From the NCBI RefSeq assembly GCF_040256645.1, contig NZ_CP158281.1:1488001-1552000 (forward strand): DNA of 64,000 nucleotides, given 5' to 3'. A model generated the notes under the pieces. It ran no database searches. It had not been told where the DNA came from and saw only the letters and a list, made by a program, of their open reading frames with translations. Origin of the DNA: Brevibacterium sp. CBA3109 (GTDB lineage Bacteria; Actinomycetota; Actinomycetes; Actinomycetales; Brevibacteriaceae). The stretch's first letter is position 1; each line of letters opens with the position of its first letter. A program made the position numbers and the translations under genes. Below are positions 49,501 through 59,360 of this stretch, piece by piece.

Positions 49501-50352
49501 TGTGAGCTTGCCCTGGCGTGCCTTATCCACGAGGCCGTCGTAGGCGTCGACGAACTGGCGGAAGGTCAGGGTCTCAGCCTTCTTTACGCTGGGCACGAGG
49601 AGCGTGCGCGAACCGTCCTTCTTCGGCACATCGATTGCTAGCCCGAAGTTGATGTGGGCAGGAGAGACCATCACGGGCTTGCCGTCGCGCACATCATAGG
49701 ACACGTTCTGCGACGGGAAGTTCTGCAGAGCTCGGATGACGGCGAAGCCGATGAGGTGGGTGAAGGAGACCTTTCCACCACGGGTCCGCTTGAGGTGTGA
49801 GTTGATGACGATGCGGTTGTCGATGAGGGCCTTGGCCGGCAACGCACGCACGGACGTAGCCGTGGGAACCTCGATCGAATCGTCCATGTTCTTAGCGATC
49901 AGCTTGGCCGGACCGCGCAATGGAGTCACGGTCTCTTCTGGAGCCGGCTTGGACTCGGTGTCCTTCACGACGACCTTGGGCACGGACTTGGTCTCGGCCT
50001 TCAGGGTCTCAGCCTGAGCCGAAGAAGGGGAGATTCCGCGGGGACTGTCATCCGCAACGGAGTCTTCTCCCGACGTGTCCTCGGTGGACTTGTCGGGTGA
50101 CTTCGCATGAGTTTTTGAGGATGACTTCGCATTGGTCTTTGCGGCCGGCTTGGTGCCGGTCTTCGCTGCGGGTTTGGCGGCGGCAGTCTTCGCTGCTGCT
50201 CCATCCCCGTTCTTCTCGTACTTGTCGAAGAACGGCCACCACGACTGGTCGACGGAGTTCTTATCGGACTTGTACTGTTCATACAATTCCTCGACCAACC
50301 ACTCATTCGACCCGAAGTCGTCGACGGTGCGGTTCGGAGTATTGACGGACAC
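46585..50352 (-). CDS. kgd: Multifunctional 2-oxoglutarate decarboxylase/dehydrogenase (Kgd)
   Basis: A 1255-residue Kgd/OdhA-type enzyme. Order: N-terminal SucA-like helix (SNEWLVEELYEQYKSDKNSVDQSW, about 15-38); a Lys/Ala-rich linker (about 48-95); an E2-type acyltransferase domain (about 140-380) with TYDHRVIQGAGSGEFL; and the thiamine-dependent E1 domain (about 400-1255; HRGRLNVL, GDAAFAGQG, ETLNLSELRGY). It feeds 2-oxoglutarate into the TCA cycle with a separate lipoyl E3 and, in relatives, is held by a phosphopeptide protein (GarA/OdhI). GTG 50352 has no close ribosome site. Confidence 0.94.
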   Translation of the reverse strand: MSVNTPNRTVDDFGSNEWLVEELYEQYKSDKNSVDQSWWPFFDKYEKNGDGAAAKTAAAKPAAKTGTKPAAKTNAKSSSKTHAKSPDKSTEDTSGEDSVADDSPRGISPSSAQAETLKAETKSVPKVVVKDTESKPAPEETVTPLRGPAKLIAKNMDDSIEVPTATSVRALPAKALIDNRIVINSHLKRTRGGKVSFTHLIGFAVIRALQNFPSQNVSYDVRDGKPVMVSPAHINFGLAIDVPKKDGSRTLLVPSVKKAETLTFRQFVDAYDGLVDKARQGKLTADDFAGTSVSLTNPGGIGTVHSVPRLTKGQGCIIGVGALDYPAEFQGASQHTINKLAVSKVLTLTSTYDHRVIQGAGSGEFLKLVHSYLLGEDGFYDDVFESLRLPYEPVRWVPDVSAEDQDDVNKTARVIELIDAYRTRGHLMANIDPLVYRQRSHPDLDINQHGLTLWDLEREFPTGGFGAKPMMPFRNILGLLRESYCRTIGFEYMHIADPLQRRWFQAKIEVPHQELTRSEQGHILGRLNAAEAFETFLQTKYIGQKRFSLEGGESAIVLLDEVLNQSADTGMEQVAIGMAHRGRLNVLTNIAGKSYAQMFREFDGTMSPDSVQGSGDVKYHLGTEGSFTSPAGNSTDVYVAANPSHLETVDPILEGIVRAKQDFIDQGEAGFTVLPVLVHGDAAFAGQGVVTETLNLSELRGYRTGGTIHIIINNQVGFTTPPASARSSFYCTDVAKSINAPIFHVNGDDPEAVVRAARLAFEYRQEFNRDVIIDLVCYRRRGHNEGDDPSMTQPLMYSLIEKKGSVRKLYTESLVGRKCITDDEASEALKDYQSKLESAFAETKEAETGSYDGDAFNAPHVPSDIEAFNNAETAISTDTLQHIGATFAAVPEKFTIHKKLRALLEKRKEMSLSGGIDWGFAELLAFGSLLMDGIPVRLAGQDSRRGTFVQRHSVLIDADNGNEWTPLQNLSDEQARFWVYDSLLSEYAAVGFEYGYSVERQDALVAWEAQFGDFAQGAQSVIDEFISSSEQKWQQNSGVVMLLPHGYEGQGPDHSSARIERYLQLCAESNMTVALPSNGASYFHLLRRHAMTTNKRPLIVFTPKSMLRLKAAANSPEDFTTGTFEPVIDDAVVDPEKVDRVVMVSGKLYWELLAQREKREDTTTALVRVEQLYPLDEDSITALLDRYPASAQLVWAQEEPENQGAWPFMALNMPQLLGDRELTVISRTASAATATGLKHVHEVQQQEVIDRIFRR

Positions 50353-50411
50353 GGCGTTGATCGCCTACTTCCTGATTCAAGAATTGCTGCTTAACGACAT
50401 GACCAGCCTAA

Positions 50412-51911
<1,500 letters not shown>

Positions 51912-51920
51912 GATCTAGCC

Positions 51921-52043
51921 ATGCGCAGTGACAGTCCCAGCCGGCGGGAAGCCGGCGCCCCAGACGATGACCCTCACCCCCTGAGGTTCGATCGCATCAC
52001 TCACCGTGATCTCCTGTCGGCGGACGGCAGGGAACGGCGCTGA
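51921..52043 (+). CDS. 40-residue leader ORF coupled to the CNNM genes
   Basis: A 40-codon ORF beginning MRSDSPSRREAGAPDDDPHP and ending in DGRERR. It has no known domain. Support: a leaderless promoter signature at the right spacing; it fills the whole gap between guaB1 and the CNNM gene; and its TGA overlaps the next ATG by one base (TGATG), the same junction used between the two CNNM genes. GCCGGC repeats (51940-51957) make a small hairpin inside. It may be a leader that sets translation of the transporter, or a real microprotein. No homologue is known to me. Confidence 0.5.
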   Translation: MRSDSPSRREAGAPDDDPHPLRFDRITHRDLLSADGRERR

Positions 52044-53371
52044 TGGAATGGCTGTACCTTGCCTTCGCACTCATCCTGATCTGTGGCACCGGCGTCTTCG
52101 TCGCTGCTGAGTTCTCCCTCCTCACACTCGATCGTCACACTGCGGATAAGGCGGTGGAGGACGGCGTGGTCGGAGCCAAGACTCTCCGCCGTTCGATGAC
52201 CCATCTGTCCACTCAGCTGTCTGCGGCCCAGGTGGGCATCACGATCACCACTCTTCTGACCGGTTACCTGATGGAGCCGTCTCTGGGCAAGCTCTTGGCT
52301 CCGGTGTTCGAATCGATGGGCGCCAGTCCGGGGCTCGCTGCCCCGATCGCGCTGACGATCGCACTCATCCTGTCCACGATCCTGTCGATGATATTCGGCG
52401 AACTGGTGCCCAAGAACCTGGCGATCGCCGTGCCGTTGGCCACTGGTCGCATTGCCGCGCCGATGCAGTATGTCTTCTCCGTTGCCTTCAAACCCGTGAT
52501 CAGCGTGCTCAATGGAACTGCGAACAAGATCCTGTTGTCTGTGGGCATCGAGCCTCAGGAGGAGGGCTCGGTCGGCCGCTCTCCCGAAGAGCTCACATCT
52601 TTGGTGCGTCACTCCGCCGAGGAGGGAATGCTCGATGAGCAGACGGCTGATCTGCTCGAACGGACTCTGAGCTTCTCCGAGCGCACCGCGGAGGACGTGA
52701 TGACTCCACGCACCCGCATGTCATCGGTGGTCAAGGACACGACCGCGCGAGCAATCATCGAGCAGGCACGGGAGACTGGATTCTCCCGATTCCCGGTCGC
52801 CGGAGAAGACAAGGACCATATCGTCGGCGTCGTCCACGTCAAGCAGGCCTTTGCGGTTCCGCTGGCGAATCGCGACGATGCATACGCCGGAGGTTTGATG
52901 ACCGAGGTGACCGAGATCCCTGAAACACTCCTGCTCGATCCGCTTCTGATGGAACTTCGAGCCAAGGGCCTGCAGCTGGCCGTCGTCGTCGACGAGTTCG
53001 GAGGCACAGCCGGTGTCGTGACGCTCGAAGACGTCGTCGAAGAACTCGTCGGCGAGGTCGCCGACGAACACGACCGGATGCGAGTGGCAGCACGGCCTGC
53101 CCGCGATGGCACATGGATCGTTCCCGGACAGCTTCGTCCCGACGAAGTCTCCTCGACGATCGGGCTCGAGATACCGGAAGACTCCGATTATGAGACGTTG
53201 GCGGGTTTCGTCCTCAAAGAGTTGGGGCGGATCCCAGAACCTGGGGATCAGATCCGCACTGATGACGCGCTGATCCGCGTCGAACGGATGCACGGTCGCC
53301 GCATCGAACGATTGCGTATTCTCCTTCGGGCGACCGACGCGGCCGGCTATGAACAGGGTGGTGAGTTCTGA
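52043..53371 (+). CDS. CNNM/CorC-type membrane protein with CBS and transporter-associated domains (Rv1842c-like)
   Basis: A 442-residue hemolysin-family protein: four-helix CNNM/DUF21 domain (about 1-195; GTGVFVAAEFSLLTLDR near 14-30, GELVPKNLAIA near 112-122), two CBS domains (about 215-340; TAEDVMTPRTRM, VVVDEFGGTAGVVTLEDVVEELVGEV) and a C-terminal CorC_HlyC domain. Bacterial homologues (CorB/CorC) are tied to Mg2+ or Co2+ efflux. ATG 52043 overlaps the leader ORF stop; the next gene overlaps it by one base. Confidence 0.9.
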   Translation: MEWLYLAFALILICGTGVFVAAEFSLLTLDRHTADKAVEDGVVGAKTLRRSMTHLSTQLSAAQVGITITTLLTGYLMEPSLGKLLAPVFESMGASPGLAAPIALTIALILSTILSMIFGELVPKNLAIAVPLATGRIAAPMQYVFSVAFKPVISVLNGTANKILLSVGIEPQEEGSVGRSPEELTSLVRHSAEEGMLDEQTADLLERTLSFSERTAEDVMTPRTRMSSVVKDTTARAIIEQARETGFSRFPVAGEDKDHIVGVVHVKQAFAVPLANRDDAYAGGLMTEVTEIPETLLLDPLLMELRAKGLQLAVVVDEFGGTAGVVTLEDVVEELVGEVADEHDRMRVAARPARDGTWIVPGQLRPDEVSSTIGLEIPEDSDYETLAGFVLKELGRIPEPGDQIRTDDALIRVERMHGRRIERLRILLRATDAAGYEQGGEF

Positions 53372-54426
53372 TGAGCGCTGACTGGTTGGGCCTCATCTGG
53401 CTCGTCGTCCTGCTTCTGGGCAACGCCTTCTTCGTCGCAGCCGAATTCGCTGTGGTAGCGGCCAAACGCTCGCAGCTCGAGCCCCGAGCGCAGGAGGGGT
53501 CGACCGCTGCGAAGACCGCTCTCTACGCGATGGAACACGTCTCGGTGATGCTGGCGATCTGCCAGCTCGGAATCACCGTCTGCTCCCTGCTGTTGGGCAA
53601 CGTCGCGGAGCCTGCCATTCACCATCTGCTGTCCGGACCGCTCGAAGGACTTGGCATTCCGGCAGGTCTGTCCTCGACGATCTCCTTCATCCTGTCCCTC
53701 GGTGTCGTCACATATCTGCATGTGGTGATCGGGGAGATGGTGCCGAAGAACATGGCTCTGGCAGGGTCAGCTCGCGCCGTGATGCTGTTGGCACCCCCGC
53801 TCGTATTCCTCTCCCGAGTCTTCGGCTTCGTCATCAAACCGCTGAACGGTTTGGCCAACTCGATCCTGCATCTGTTCAAGATCGAGGCTCGCGACGAGGT
53901 CAACGAGGCGTTCACGATCGAGCAGGTAGAGTCGATCGTGGCCGAGTCCAAGCGCGAAGGTCTGCTCACCGATGACACCGGACTGCTCAAGGGCGCGCTG
54001 GAGTTCAGTGACAAAACAGCCGCCGACATCATGGTGCCAATGTCCGAACTGATCACGATCTCGTCAAGTGTGACCCCTGATGAGCTCGTCACCATGGTCG
54101 GAAAGACCGGATTCTCGCGGTATTTCGTCACCGACAAGGACGGGTCCCCGCAGGACTATCTCCATATCAAGGACGTCCTCTACGCCGACAGCACGCTCGA
54201 ATACAGTGCACCGGTTCCCGCGAAGAGATTCCGCCCCCTGTTCACGGTGACAGCGGGTGATGAAGTCGAAGAGGCCCTATCCCAGATGCAGAAGGTCGGC
54301 ATCCACGTGGCCCGGGTCGTCTCAGCGGAGGGAGACGTGCTGGGTCTGCTCTTCCTCGAAGATGTCTTGGAAGAACTCGTCGGGGAAGTCCAGGACGCCA
54401 TGCAGCGGAGCCGATACCAATACTGA
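53371..54426 (+). CDS. CNNM-type membrane protein with CBS domains, short form (Rv1841c-like)
   Basis: A 351-residue paralogue of the preceding gene: CNNM domain (NAFFVAAEFAVVAAKRSQLEPRAQ near 18-41; GEMVPKNMALAGS near 121-133) and CBS pair (TAADIMVPMSELITI; LLFLEDVLEELVGEV), but it stops there, with no CorC_HlyC domain. Start codon ATG 53371 shares one base with the previous TGA. The two probably act as a heteromer; that is inference. Confidence 0.9.
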   Translation: MSADWLGLIWLVVLLLGNAFFVAAEFAVVAAKRSQLEPRAQEGSTAAKTALYAMEHVSVMLAICQLGITVCSLLLGNVAEPAIHHLLSGPLEGLGIPAGLSSTISFILSLGVVTYLHVVIGEMVPKNMALAGSARAVMLLAPPLVFLSRVFGFVIKPLNGLANSILHLFKIEARDEVNEAFTIEQVESIVAESKREGLLTDDTGLLKGALEFSDKTAADIMVPMSELITISSSVTPDELVTMVGKTGFSRYFVTDKDGSPQDYLHIKDVLYADSTLEYSAPVPAKRFRPLFTVTAGDEVEEALSQMQKVGIHVARVVSAEGDVLGLLFLEDVLEELVGEVQDAMQRSRYQY

Positions 54427-54446
54427 GCATGACATCACGCACGGAT

Positions 54447-54481
54447 GGCAGTGGATCTGTGACATGCGTCATCCACTTGCC
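54447..54481 (+). terminator. Hairpin after the CNNM genes
   Basis: GGCAGTGGAT (54447-54456) pairs with ATCCACTTGCC (54471-54481) with one bulged T. No T tract follows. Confidence 0.4.
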
Positions 54482-54490
54482 CACTGATTT

Positions 54491-54505
54491 GTAACAATAT
54501 GTTAC
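54491..54505. promoter_or_regulatory. GTAACA-ATA-TGTTAC palindrome upstream of vanY-type gene
   Basis: A perfect 6-bp inverted repeat with a 3-base centre, 199 bp before the carboxypeptidase start. Contains the GTAAC element repeated at 54616. Confidence 0.4.
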
Positions 54506-54605
54506 TAAACCCCCTTCCCGGAGCGCGCAAATGCACGGCATATCGTGCCCCGGGAGGGGCGAAATCATGTGAAGTCCCAGGTCACACGCTAAGCGTGAGC
54601 ATAAA

Positions 54606-54620
54606 GTGACAATCTGTAAC
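54606..54620 (+). promoter_or_regulatory. MtrA-like direct repeat GTGAC-N5-GTAAC
   Basis: GTGAC (54606-54610) and GTAAC (54616-54620) are spaced by five bases, close to MtrA sites at cell-wall genes in Actinobacteria. Another GTGAC lies at 54638. The assignment to MtrA is inference. A short GCCCC-GGGA-GGGGC hairpin (54547-54560) also lies in this leader. Confidence 0.4.
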
Positions 54621-54703
54621 GAGGTCGTTATAGTGTTGTGACATAAGGTTTTCGTTCGCCGGGGTAGATGGCGGCCGAAATACGGACAACAGTACGGAGT
54701 AAT

Positions 54704-55741
54704 ATGTCGAGTGAGTCCTCGACCGCAGAGGCGCAACCGGTTCGCCGTCGCGATCTGCGCAAGCAGCATACGTCCTCGTCGGTGTCATCTGTCTTCTCCA
54801 AGCAGGGTGCGACATCGGTGTCGCAGTACTCGGATCCAACTCCATCAGCGCCCCTTTCTCCGCGTCGCGCAGCGATGGCTGCAGAAGCAAAAGCGGCCGT
54901 CGGATCTCCGCGTCGGGCGGCAATGGCCAAAGAAGCCTCAGCTCGTCCCGCTCACGGCGGTTCGGCGTTCGTCGCCGCTCGGATGGGCAGCCGCGGATCG
55001 GACGGATCTCTTCTGCGCTCGGTGCGTCGTCGCCGGGTGACGACCTTCTCGGCTTTGGCCACTGTCTCTGTGACAGGAACTGCGATCGCGGCCGTCATGA
55101 TCGCCGGCAATATGAGCGGCAACCAGGAAGTCAAAGTCGACGAGACCGCTGCCGATACGCAGACTCGCGTTATCAACTCCGAATCTGTTTCAGCCGATAT
55201 CAAGGCAGACGACGAGAAGACGAGCATGGCTATCGGCGCTCCGAGCGCCAAGCAGACCAAGGTGGAGGCCGCTTCGCGTGCCATCACGAAGACTGTACTT
55301 CCCGGGTGCGAAGGCGAAGCGCCCAAAGGAGAGGCATCGAACGGTGAGGTTCCCGAAGACTGGCTGTGCGAGATCGGCGTCGGCAAGCACAAATTGCGCT
55401 CTGACGCTGCGGTGTCGTTCGCCAAGATGAACGCCGCGTTCAAGAAGGACACAGGCAAGGAACTGGCGGTCACCGACTCGTATCGGTCGCTTGAATCCCA
55501 GATCTCCGTCGCGGAACGCAAACCCGGATTCGCGGCTCGCCCCGGCACCTCCAACCACGGTTGGGGAATTGCCCTTGATCTGGGTGCGGGAACGCAGAAC
55601 GGATCCGGTGTGCAGTATGACTGGCTCGTCGCAAACGCTGAAAAGTACGGCTGGGAGAACCCGGACTGGGCTCAGCGCAACTCCTACGAACTCTGGCACT
55701 GGGAGTACGTCCCTGGACGCAAAGACATGAAGGGCGCCTGA
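54704..55741 (+). CDS. VanY-type D-alanyl-D-alanine carboxypeptidase, membrane-anchored
   Basis: A 345-residue protein. A long basic cytoplasmic part (1-106, with repeats of PRRAAMAAEAKAA and PRRAAMAKEASA), one membrane helix (about 110-130) and a C-terminal VanY domain. The zinc and catalytic motifs are DSYRS (about 253), SNHGWGIALDL (about 282-292) and ELWHWEYV (about 327-334). It trims D-Ala from peptidoglycan stem peptides. ATG 54704 has CGGAG just upstream, preferred over 54668. Confidence 0.87.
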   Translation: MSSESSTAEAQPVRRRDLRKQHTSSSVSSVFSKQGATSVSQYSDPTPSAPLSPRRAAMAAEAKAAVGSPRRAAMAKEASARPAHGGSAFVAARMGSRGSDGSLLRSVRRRRVTTFSALATVSVTGTAIAAVMIAGNMSGNQEVKVDETAADTQTRVINSESVSADIKADDEKTSMAIGAPSAKQTKVEAASRAITKTVLPGCEGEAPKGEASNGEVPEDWLCEIGVGKHKLRSDAAVSFAKMNAAFKKDTGKELAVTDSYRSLESQISVAERKPGFAARPGTSNHGWGIALDLGAGTQNGSGVQYDWLVANAEKYGWENPDWAQRNSYELWHWEYVPGRKDMKGA

Positions 55742-55762
55742 GCCTCGAGAGATGGTGCTGAC

Positions 55763-55804
55763 AACCGCGTGCAATCGAGACTCGATTGCACGCGGTTTCG
55801 TTTT
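55763..55804 (+). terminator. Intrinsic terminator of the vanY-type gene
   Basis: 16-bp perfect stem (55763-55778 with 55782-55797), GAC loop, followed by TCGTTTT. Confidence 0.88.
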
Positions 55805-55842
55805 GGGAAGCACCACAGGTCGGTGATAGCATTGCATCCGTT

Positions 55843-55918
55843 GCCCGCGTAGCTCAGTGGATAGAGCGTCTGCCTCCGGAGCAGAAGGTCGTAGGTTCGA
55901 ATCCTGTCGCGGGCACCA
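55843..55918 (+). tRNA. tRNA-Arg (CCG)
   Basis: A 76-nt cloverleaf: acceptor GCCCGCG/CGCGGGC, anticodon loop CTCCGGA (anticodon CCG, reads CGG), T loop TTCGAAT, and an encoded CCA end (55916-55918). A TAGCAT about 12 bases upstream may be its -10. Confidence 0.95.
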
Positions 55919-56012
55919 CATGCCGCCCTCCTCATCACCAGAGGTGGGCGGTTTCTGCTACCGCCGACTAGGGTGGCCCGTAACGAACCTCAACCAGCTG
56001 ATGAAGGCCGTG

Positions 56013-56769
56013 ATGTCGATTCCTGCGGACGTGACTAGGGCCGATGTCGTGCTCAGCGCGCACTGCGTGCGCAAGAGCTTCGACCGCGGTGACACCGCTG
56101 TGACAGCTCTCGATGGCATCACGGTGAACTTCGAGGCCGGCAGATTCAGCGCGATCATGGGACCCTCGGGTTCAGGCAAATCCACCTTCATGCATGTCCT
56201 CGCTGGCCTCGACAGAGTCGACTCCGGAACCATCACCATGGGTGGCCGGGACATCACTGATCTCAACGACAAAGAACTCACCAAAATGCGGCGTGACCGC
56301 GTCGGTTTCATCTTCCAGGCGTTCAACCTGGTTCCCACGCTCAGTGCCGAGCAGAACATCGAACTGCCCGTGTCGCTGGCGCGTAAGAGGATCGATCCGG
56401 AATGGAAGGCAGAAGTCGTCGAGCGGCTTGAGCTGGGGGGACCGGCTCAAACACCGCCCGCACGAACTCTCCGGAGGTCAGCAGCAGCGCGTTGCCGTGG
56501 CTCGCGCCCTCCTGACTCGCCCCGATGTGATCTTCGCCGACGAGCCCACGGGCAATCTTGATTCGCAGGCGGGAGCTGAGGTTCTGGCCCTGCTGCATGG
56601 AGCAACCACCCGATATGGACAGACGATCATCTTGGTCACTCACGACCCCGTGGCCGCCTCACACGCGGATCGAGTCGTGCTCCTCAAAGACGGTCGGGCT
56701 GGAGGAGAAGTGCATCAGCCGACCAATGAATCCGTGGTCTCGGCGCTGGGTGAGCTGAGCGATCTGTGA
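56013..56769 (+). pseudogene. ABC transporter ATP-binding protein (MacB/LolD type), frameshifted
   Basis: Two overlapping frames together make one ABC ATPase of about 250 residues. The first frame has Walker A GPSGSGKST (about 50-58) and the Q loop FIFQAFNLVP; the second has LSGGQQQRVAVARAL, DEPTGNLD and VTHD. The break is a run of six G at 56435-56440: with five G the protein reads through as LELGDRLKHRPHELSGGQ. So it is a one-base insertion in a homopolymer, either real or a sequencing error. I start at ATG 56013 (AAGG five bases upstream); ATG 56001 is possible. GTGA overlap with the permease. Confidence 0.85.
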
Positions 56770-59315
56770 TCGCAGTTGCTCTGGCGGAAATCCGAATCCA
56801 CTGGGGGCGATTCCTCGCGGTGGGTCTCGGTATCGCTCTGGCGGCGGGATTCGTCGTTTCAACCCTGATCCTCAGCTCTTCACTGCAGGCGAGCCTTAAG
56901 GAATCCGTCGGGCACACATTCTCCAAATCTGACCTCGTCATCGTCCCGAGCCAGGACGTCTTCGTCGACGGGCAGGAGGTCTCTCCTCTGAAGAAGCCTC
57001 TGGAACAGACTGATGGAGTGAGCACGGTGGCCGTCCATGCTCGCACGACGACGATCGGCCGGGGCCAGTCATTCTCCGAGAGCACGTTTGCTCTGACTCC
57101 TGCACCTGCAGATCCGGGCCTGGACACGTTCTCCATCACCGACGGCACCCGCCCCGATTCGATCACAGACCTGGTCCTGGACAAGGCGACTGCAACAGAT
57201 CTGGGCGTGAGCATCGGCGACGAGATCCGCTTCTCCGTTGACTCGGTGTCCGTCGGTCCTGACGATGATTCGATGCCCATCTATCGGGGACCGAGCCAGA
57301 GCGACACGATATTCACCGTCGTCGGTCTGGCCTCAATGGGAAGCAGTCCGGCGACTGCAGGCATGCACCGCGGGATGACGACCTCGGCGAGCTACCAGGA
57401 GTACTTCGCTGCGCAGGGGAATGTCGTCGCGCTCCAGGTCGCACTTGACGAGGGTGCTGACCCGGCTGCGGTCCGCACACGCCTGCAGGCGGCGATCGAT
57501 GATTCAACCCTGCAGGGAAGCCTGGAGGCGATGACCGTCGGGGATGCCATCGACGTCAAGGCTCAGCGACTCTCCGGCGGCAACGAGGTCATCACCTGGC
57601 TGCTCCTGGCCTTCGCCGGCATCTCCGTCATCGTAGCGATACTGGTGGTGTCCAACACCTTCTCCGTGATCGTGGCCGGGCGCAGACGTGAACTGGCGCT
57701 GTTGCGCTGCCTGGGAGCCTCACGCCTTCAGCTCTACGGGTCTGTGGTCACAGACGGGGCCTTGGTCGGGTTGCTGGGGTCGATCGTCGGTGCGGCTGTC
57801 GGGGCAGGCTTCAGCTTCGGCCTCGCGGCAGGAGCGAAACAGATCTGGCCCAACGAGTTTGACTATCTGAGCCTGAGCGTTCCAGCCTCGGCGCTGTTGA
57901 TCGGCATTGCCGTTGGGGTGCTTCTCACTGTGTTCGCCACCATCCGACCAGCTCGCAGTGCCATCGCGGTGACGCCGCTGGAAGCGCTGCAGCCCGTCGA
58001 CGAGTCCCTGTCTGCTTCGCGCCACGGCAGGCTGCGTCACATCTTCGGGTGGTCGAGCATCGGCCTCGGAGTCGTGCTCCTTCTCGCCTCTGTCTGTCTG
58101 ATCGAGAGATCACAGGTGTGGATCCTGGGCGGAGCACTCGGGGGCGCACTTCTCGTCTTCGGCCTTATCCTGTGCTCGGTGATGATCATTCCGCCCATCG
58201 TCGGTGCGATCGGCGAACTGATCTTCAGGCCCTTCGGCATCCCGGGTCGACTGGCGACTCTGAACACCCTGCGCAATCCCCGTCGAACAGCGGCGACAGC
58301 AACCGCACTCATTATCGGTGTCACCCTGGTGGCAACCATTCTGGTCGGTGGAATGTCCACTAAGGCGACGCTGGGGTTCGGCCTCGACCAGCGGTATCCC
58401 GTCGACATCGCTGTGCCGCTCGACACCGCGGTCGACCGTGACGAAGCAGCTGGCTTACGTGACATCGCGGGCGTGGAGGCCGTCGTCGTCGCTCATCGGG
58501 CACAGGTGCTCGGCGAACTCGGGGATCCGTCCCCGGAGCTCTACGGCATCGATCCTGATTCCGCGCGGACCGTGCTCAGCGAGGGCGCCGAGGTGCCGGT
58601 TCCGGGGAAAGTGCTCGTCCCCGACGATTTCGCTCCCGACAGCATCCGCATCAAGGGCCTCACCGAGGCGACGGTACCGGTTGAAAAGTCCGGCGACTCG
58701 AGCCTGGTGTTCTTCACCACCCCAGATGTCGGCAACGATCTGGGCGTGTCCGCAACCTCCACTGCAGTTCTGGTCAAGGTCGATCCGAATGCCTCGGTCG
58801 CCGATATCTTCCGGATCCAACAGGATGTGGCTGAAGAACTCGACGTCACCAGTGACGACGTGGGTGGTTCAGCAGTGACCCGGGGCCAATACTCCGAAAT
58901 CATCGACGTCTTCCTCATCGTTGCTGTGGCCCTGCTGTTCATCGCGGTCCTCATCGCCTTGCTCGGTGTCTCAAACACGGTGAGCTTGTCGGTGATCGAA
59001 CGTCGGCGCGAGAACTCTCTGCTGCGGGCGCTGGGCCTGAGCATCTCCCAGCTCAGGTCGCTCCTCGCTCTCGAAGCCACTCTCATCTCCTCAGTGGCGG
59101 CAGTCATCGGCCTCCTCCTCGGCGGGGCACTCGGCATTGTCGGCACCCGGCTGATCTCCCACGACTATTCCCATCGGCTGATCGTTGACTGGTCGCTTCC
59201 CGCCACATTGGGCATCCTGCTGGTGGCGATCCTCGCCGGCCTGCTCTCCGCCTTGGCACCGGCCAGACGGGCCGCACAGCTGTCACCGGTCGAAGGACAC
59301 AAACAGGAGAACTGA
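56766..59315 (+). CDS. FtsX-like ABC transporter permease
   Basis: An 849-residue permease with two FtsX units: an N-terminal helix (about 8-32), an extracytoplasmic domain, three helices (about 275-400), further helices with a second extracytoplasmic domain, and three C-terminal helices (about 715-840). AIRPARSA-like ends (TIRPARSAIAVTPLEALQP; LAPARRAAQLSPVEG) are typical. With the upstream ATPase it would form a MacB/LolCDE-type exporter or mechanotransmission system. GTG 56766 overlaps the ATPase stop by 4 bases. Confidence 0.9.
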   Translation: MIAVALAEIRIHWGRFLAVGLGIALAAGFVVSTLILSSSLQASLKESVGHTFSKSDLVIVPSQDVFVDGQEVSPLKKPLEQTDGVSTVAVHARTTTIGRGQSFSESTFALTPAPADPGLDTFSITDGTRPDSITDLVLDKATATDLGVSIGDEIRFSVDSVSVGPDDDSMPIYRGPSQSDTIFTVVGLASMGSSPATAGMHRGMTTSASYQEYFAAQGNVVALQVALDEGADPAAVRTRLQAAIDDSTLQGSLEAMTVGDAIDVKAQRLSGGNEVITWLLLAFAGISVIVAILVVSNTFSVIVAGRRRELALLRCLGASRLQLYGSVVTDGALVGLLGSIVGAAVGAGFSFGLAAGAKQIWPNEFDYLSLSVPASALLIGIAVGVLLTVFATIRPARSAIAVTPLEALQPVDESLSASRHGRLRHIFGWSSIGLGVVLLLASVCLIERSQVWILGGALGGALLVFGLILCSVMIIPPIVGAIGELIFRPFGIPGRLATLNTLRNPRRTAATATALIIGVTLVATILVGGMSTKATLGFGLDQRYPVDIAVPLDTAVDRDEAAGLRDIAGVEAVVVAHRAQVLGELGDPSPELYGIDPDSARTVLSEGAEVPVPGKVLVPDDFAPDSIRIKGLTEATVPVEKSGDSSLVFFTTPDVGNDLGVSATSTAVLVKVDPNASVADIFRIQQDVAEELDVTSDDVGGSAVTRGQYSEIIDVFLIVAVALLFIAVLIALLGVSNTVSLSVIERRRENSLLRALGLSISQLRSLLALEATLISSVAAVIGLLLGGALGIVGTRLISHDYSHRLIVDWSLPATLGILLVAILAGLLSALAPARRAAQLSPVEGHKQEN

Positions 59316-59360
59316 CCCCGCCGAGGCTGATGCAGTGGTGAGGATGATAGAAATGCAGGC

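Noticed and set aside
54427-54703. c-di-AMP (ydaO) riboswitch
   Set aside because: Some GGGGCGAA-like bases fit, but the conserved core is not clear by eye; left as a test under findings.
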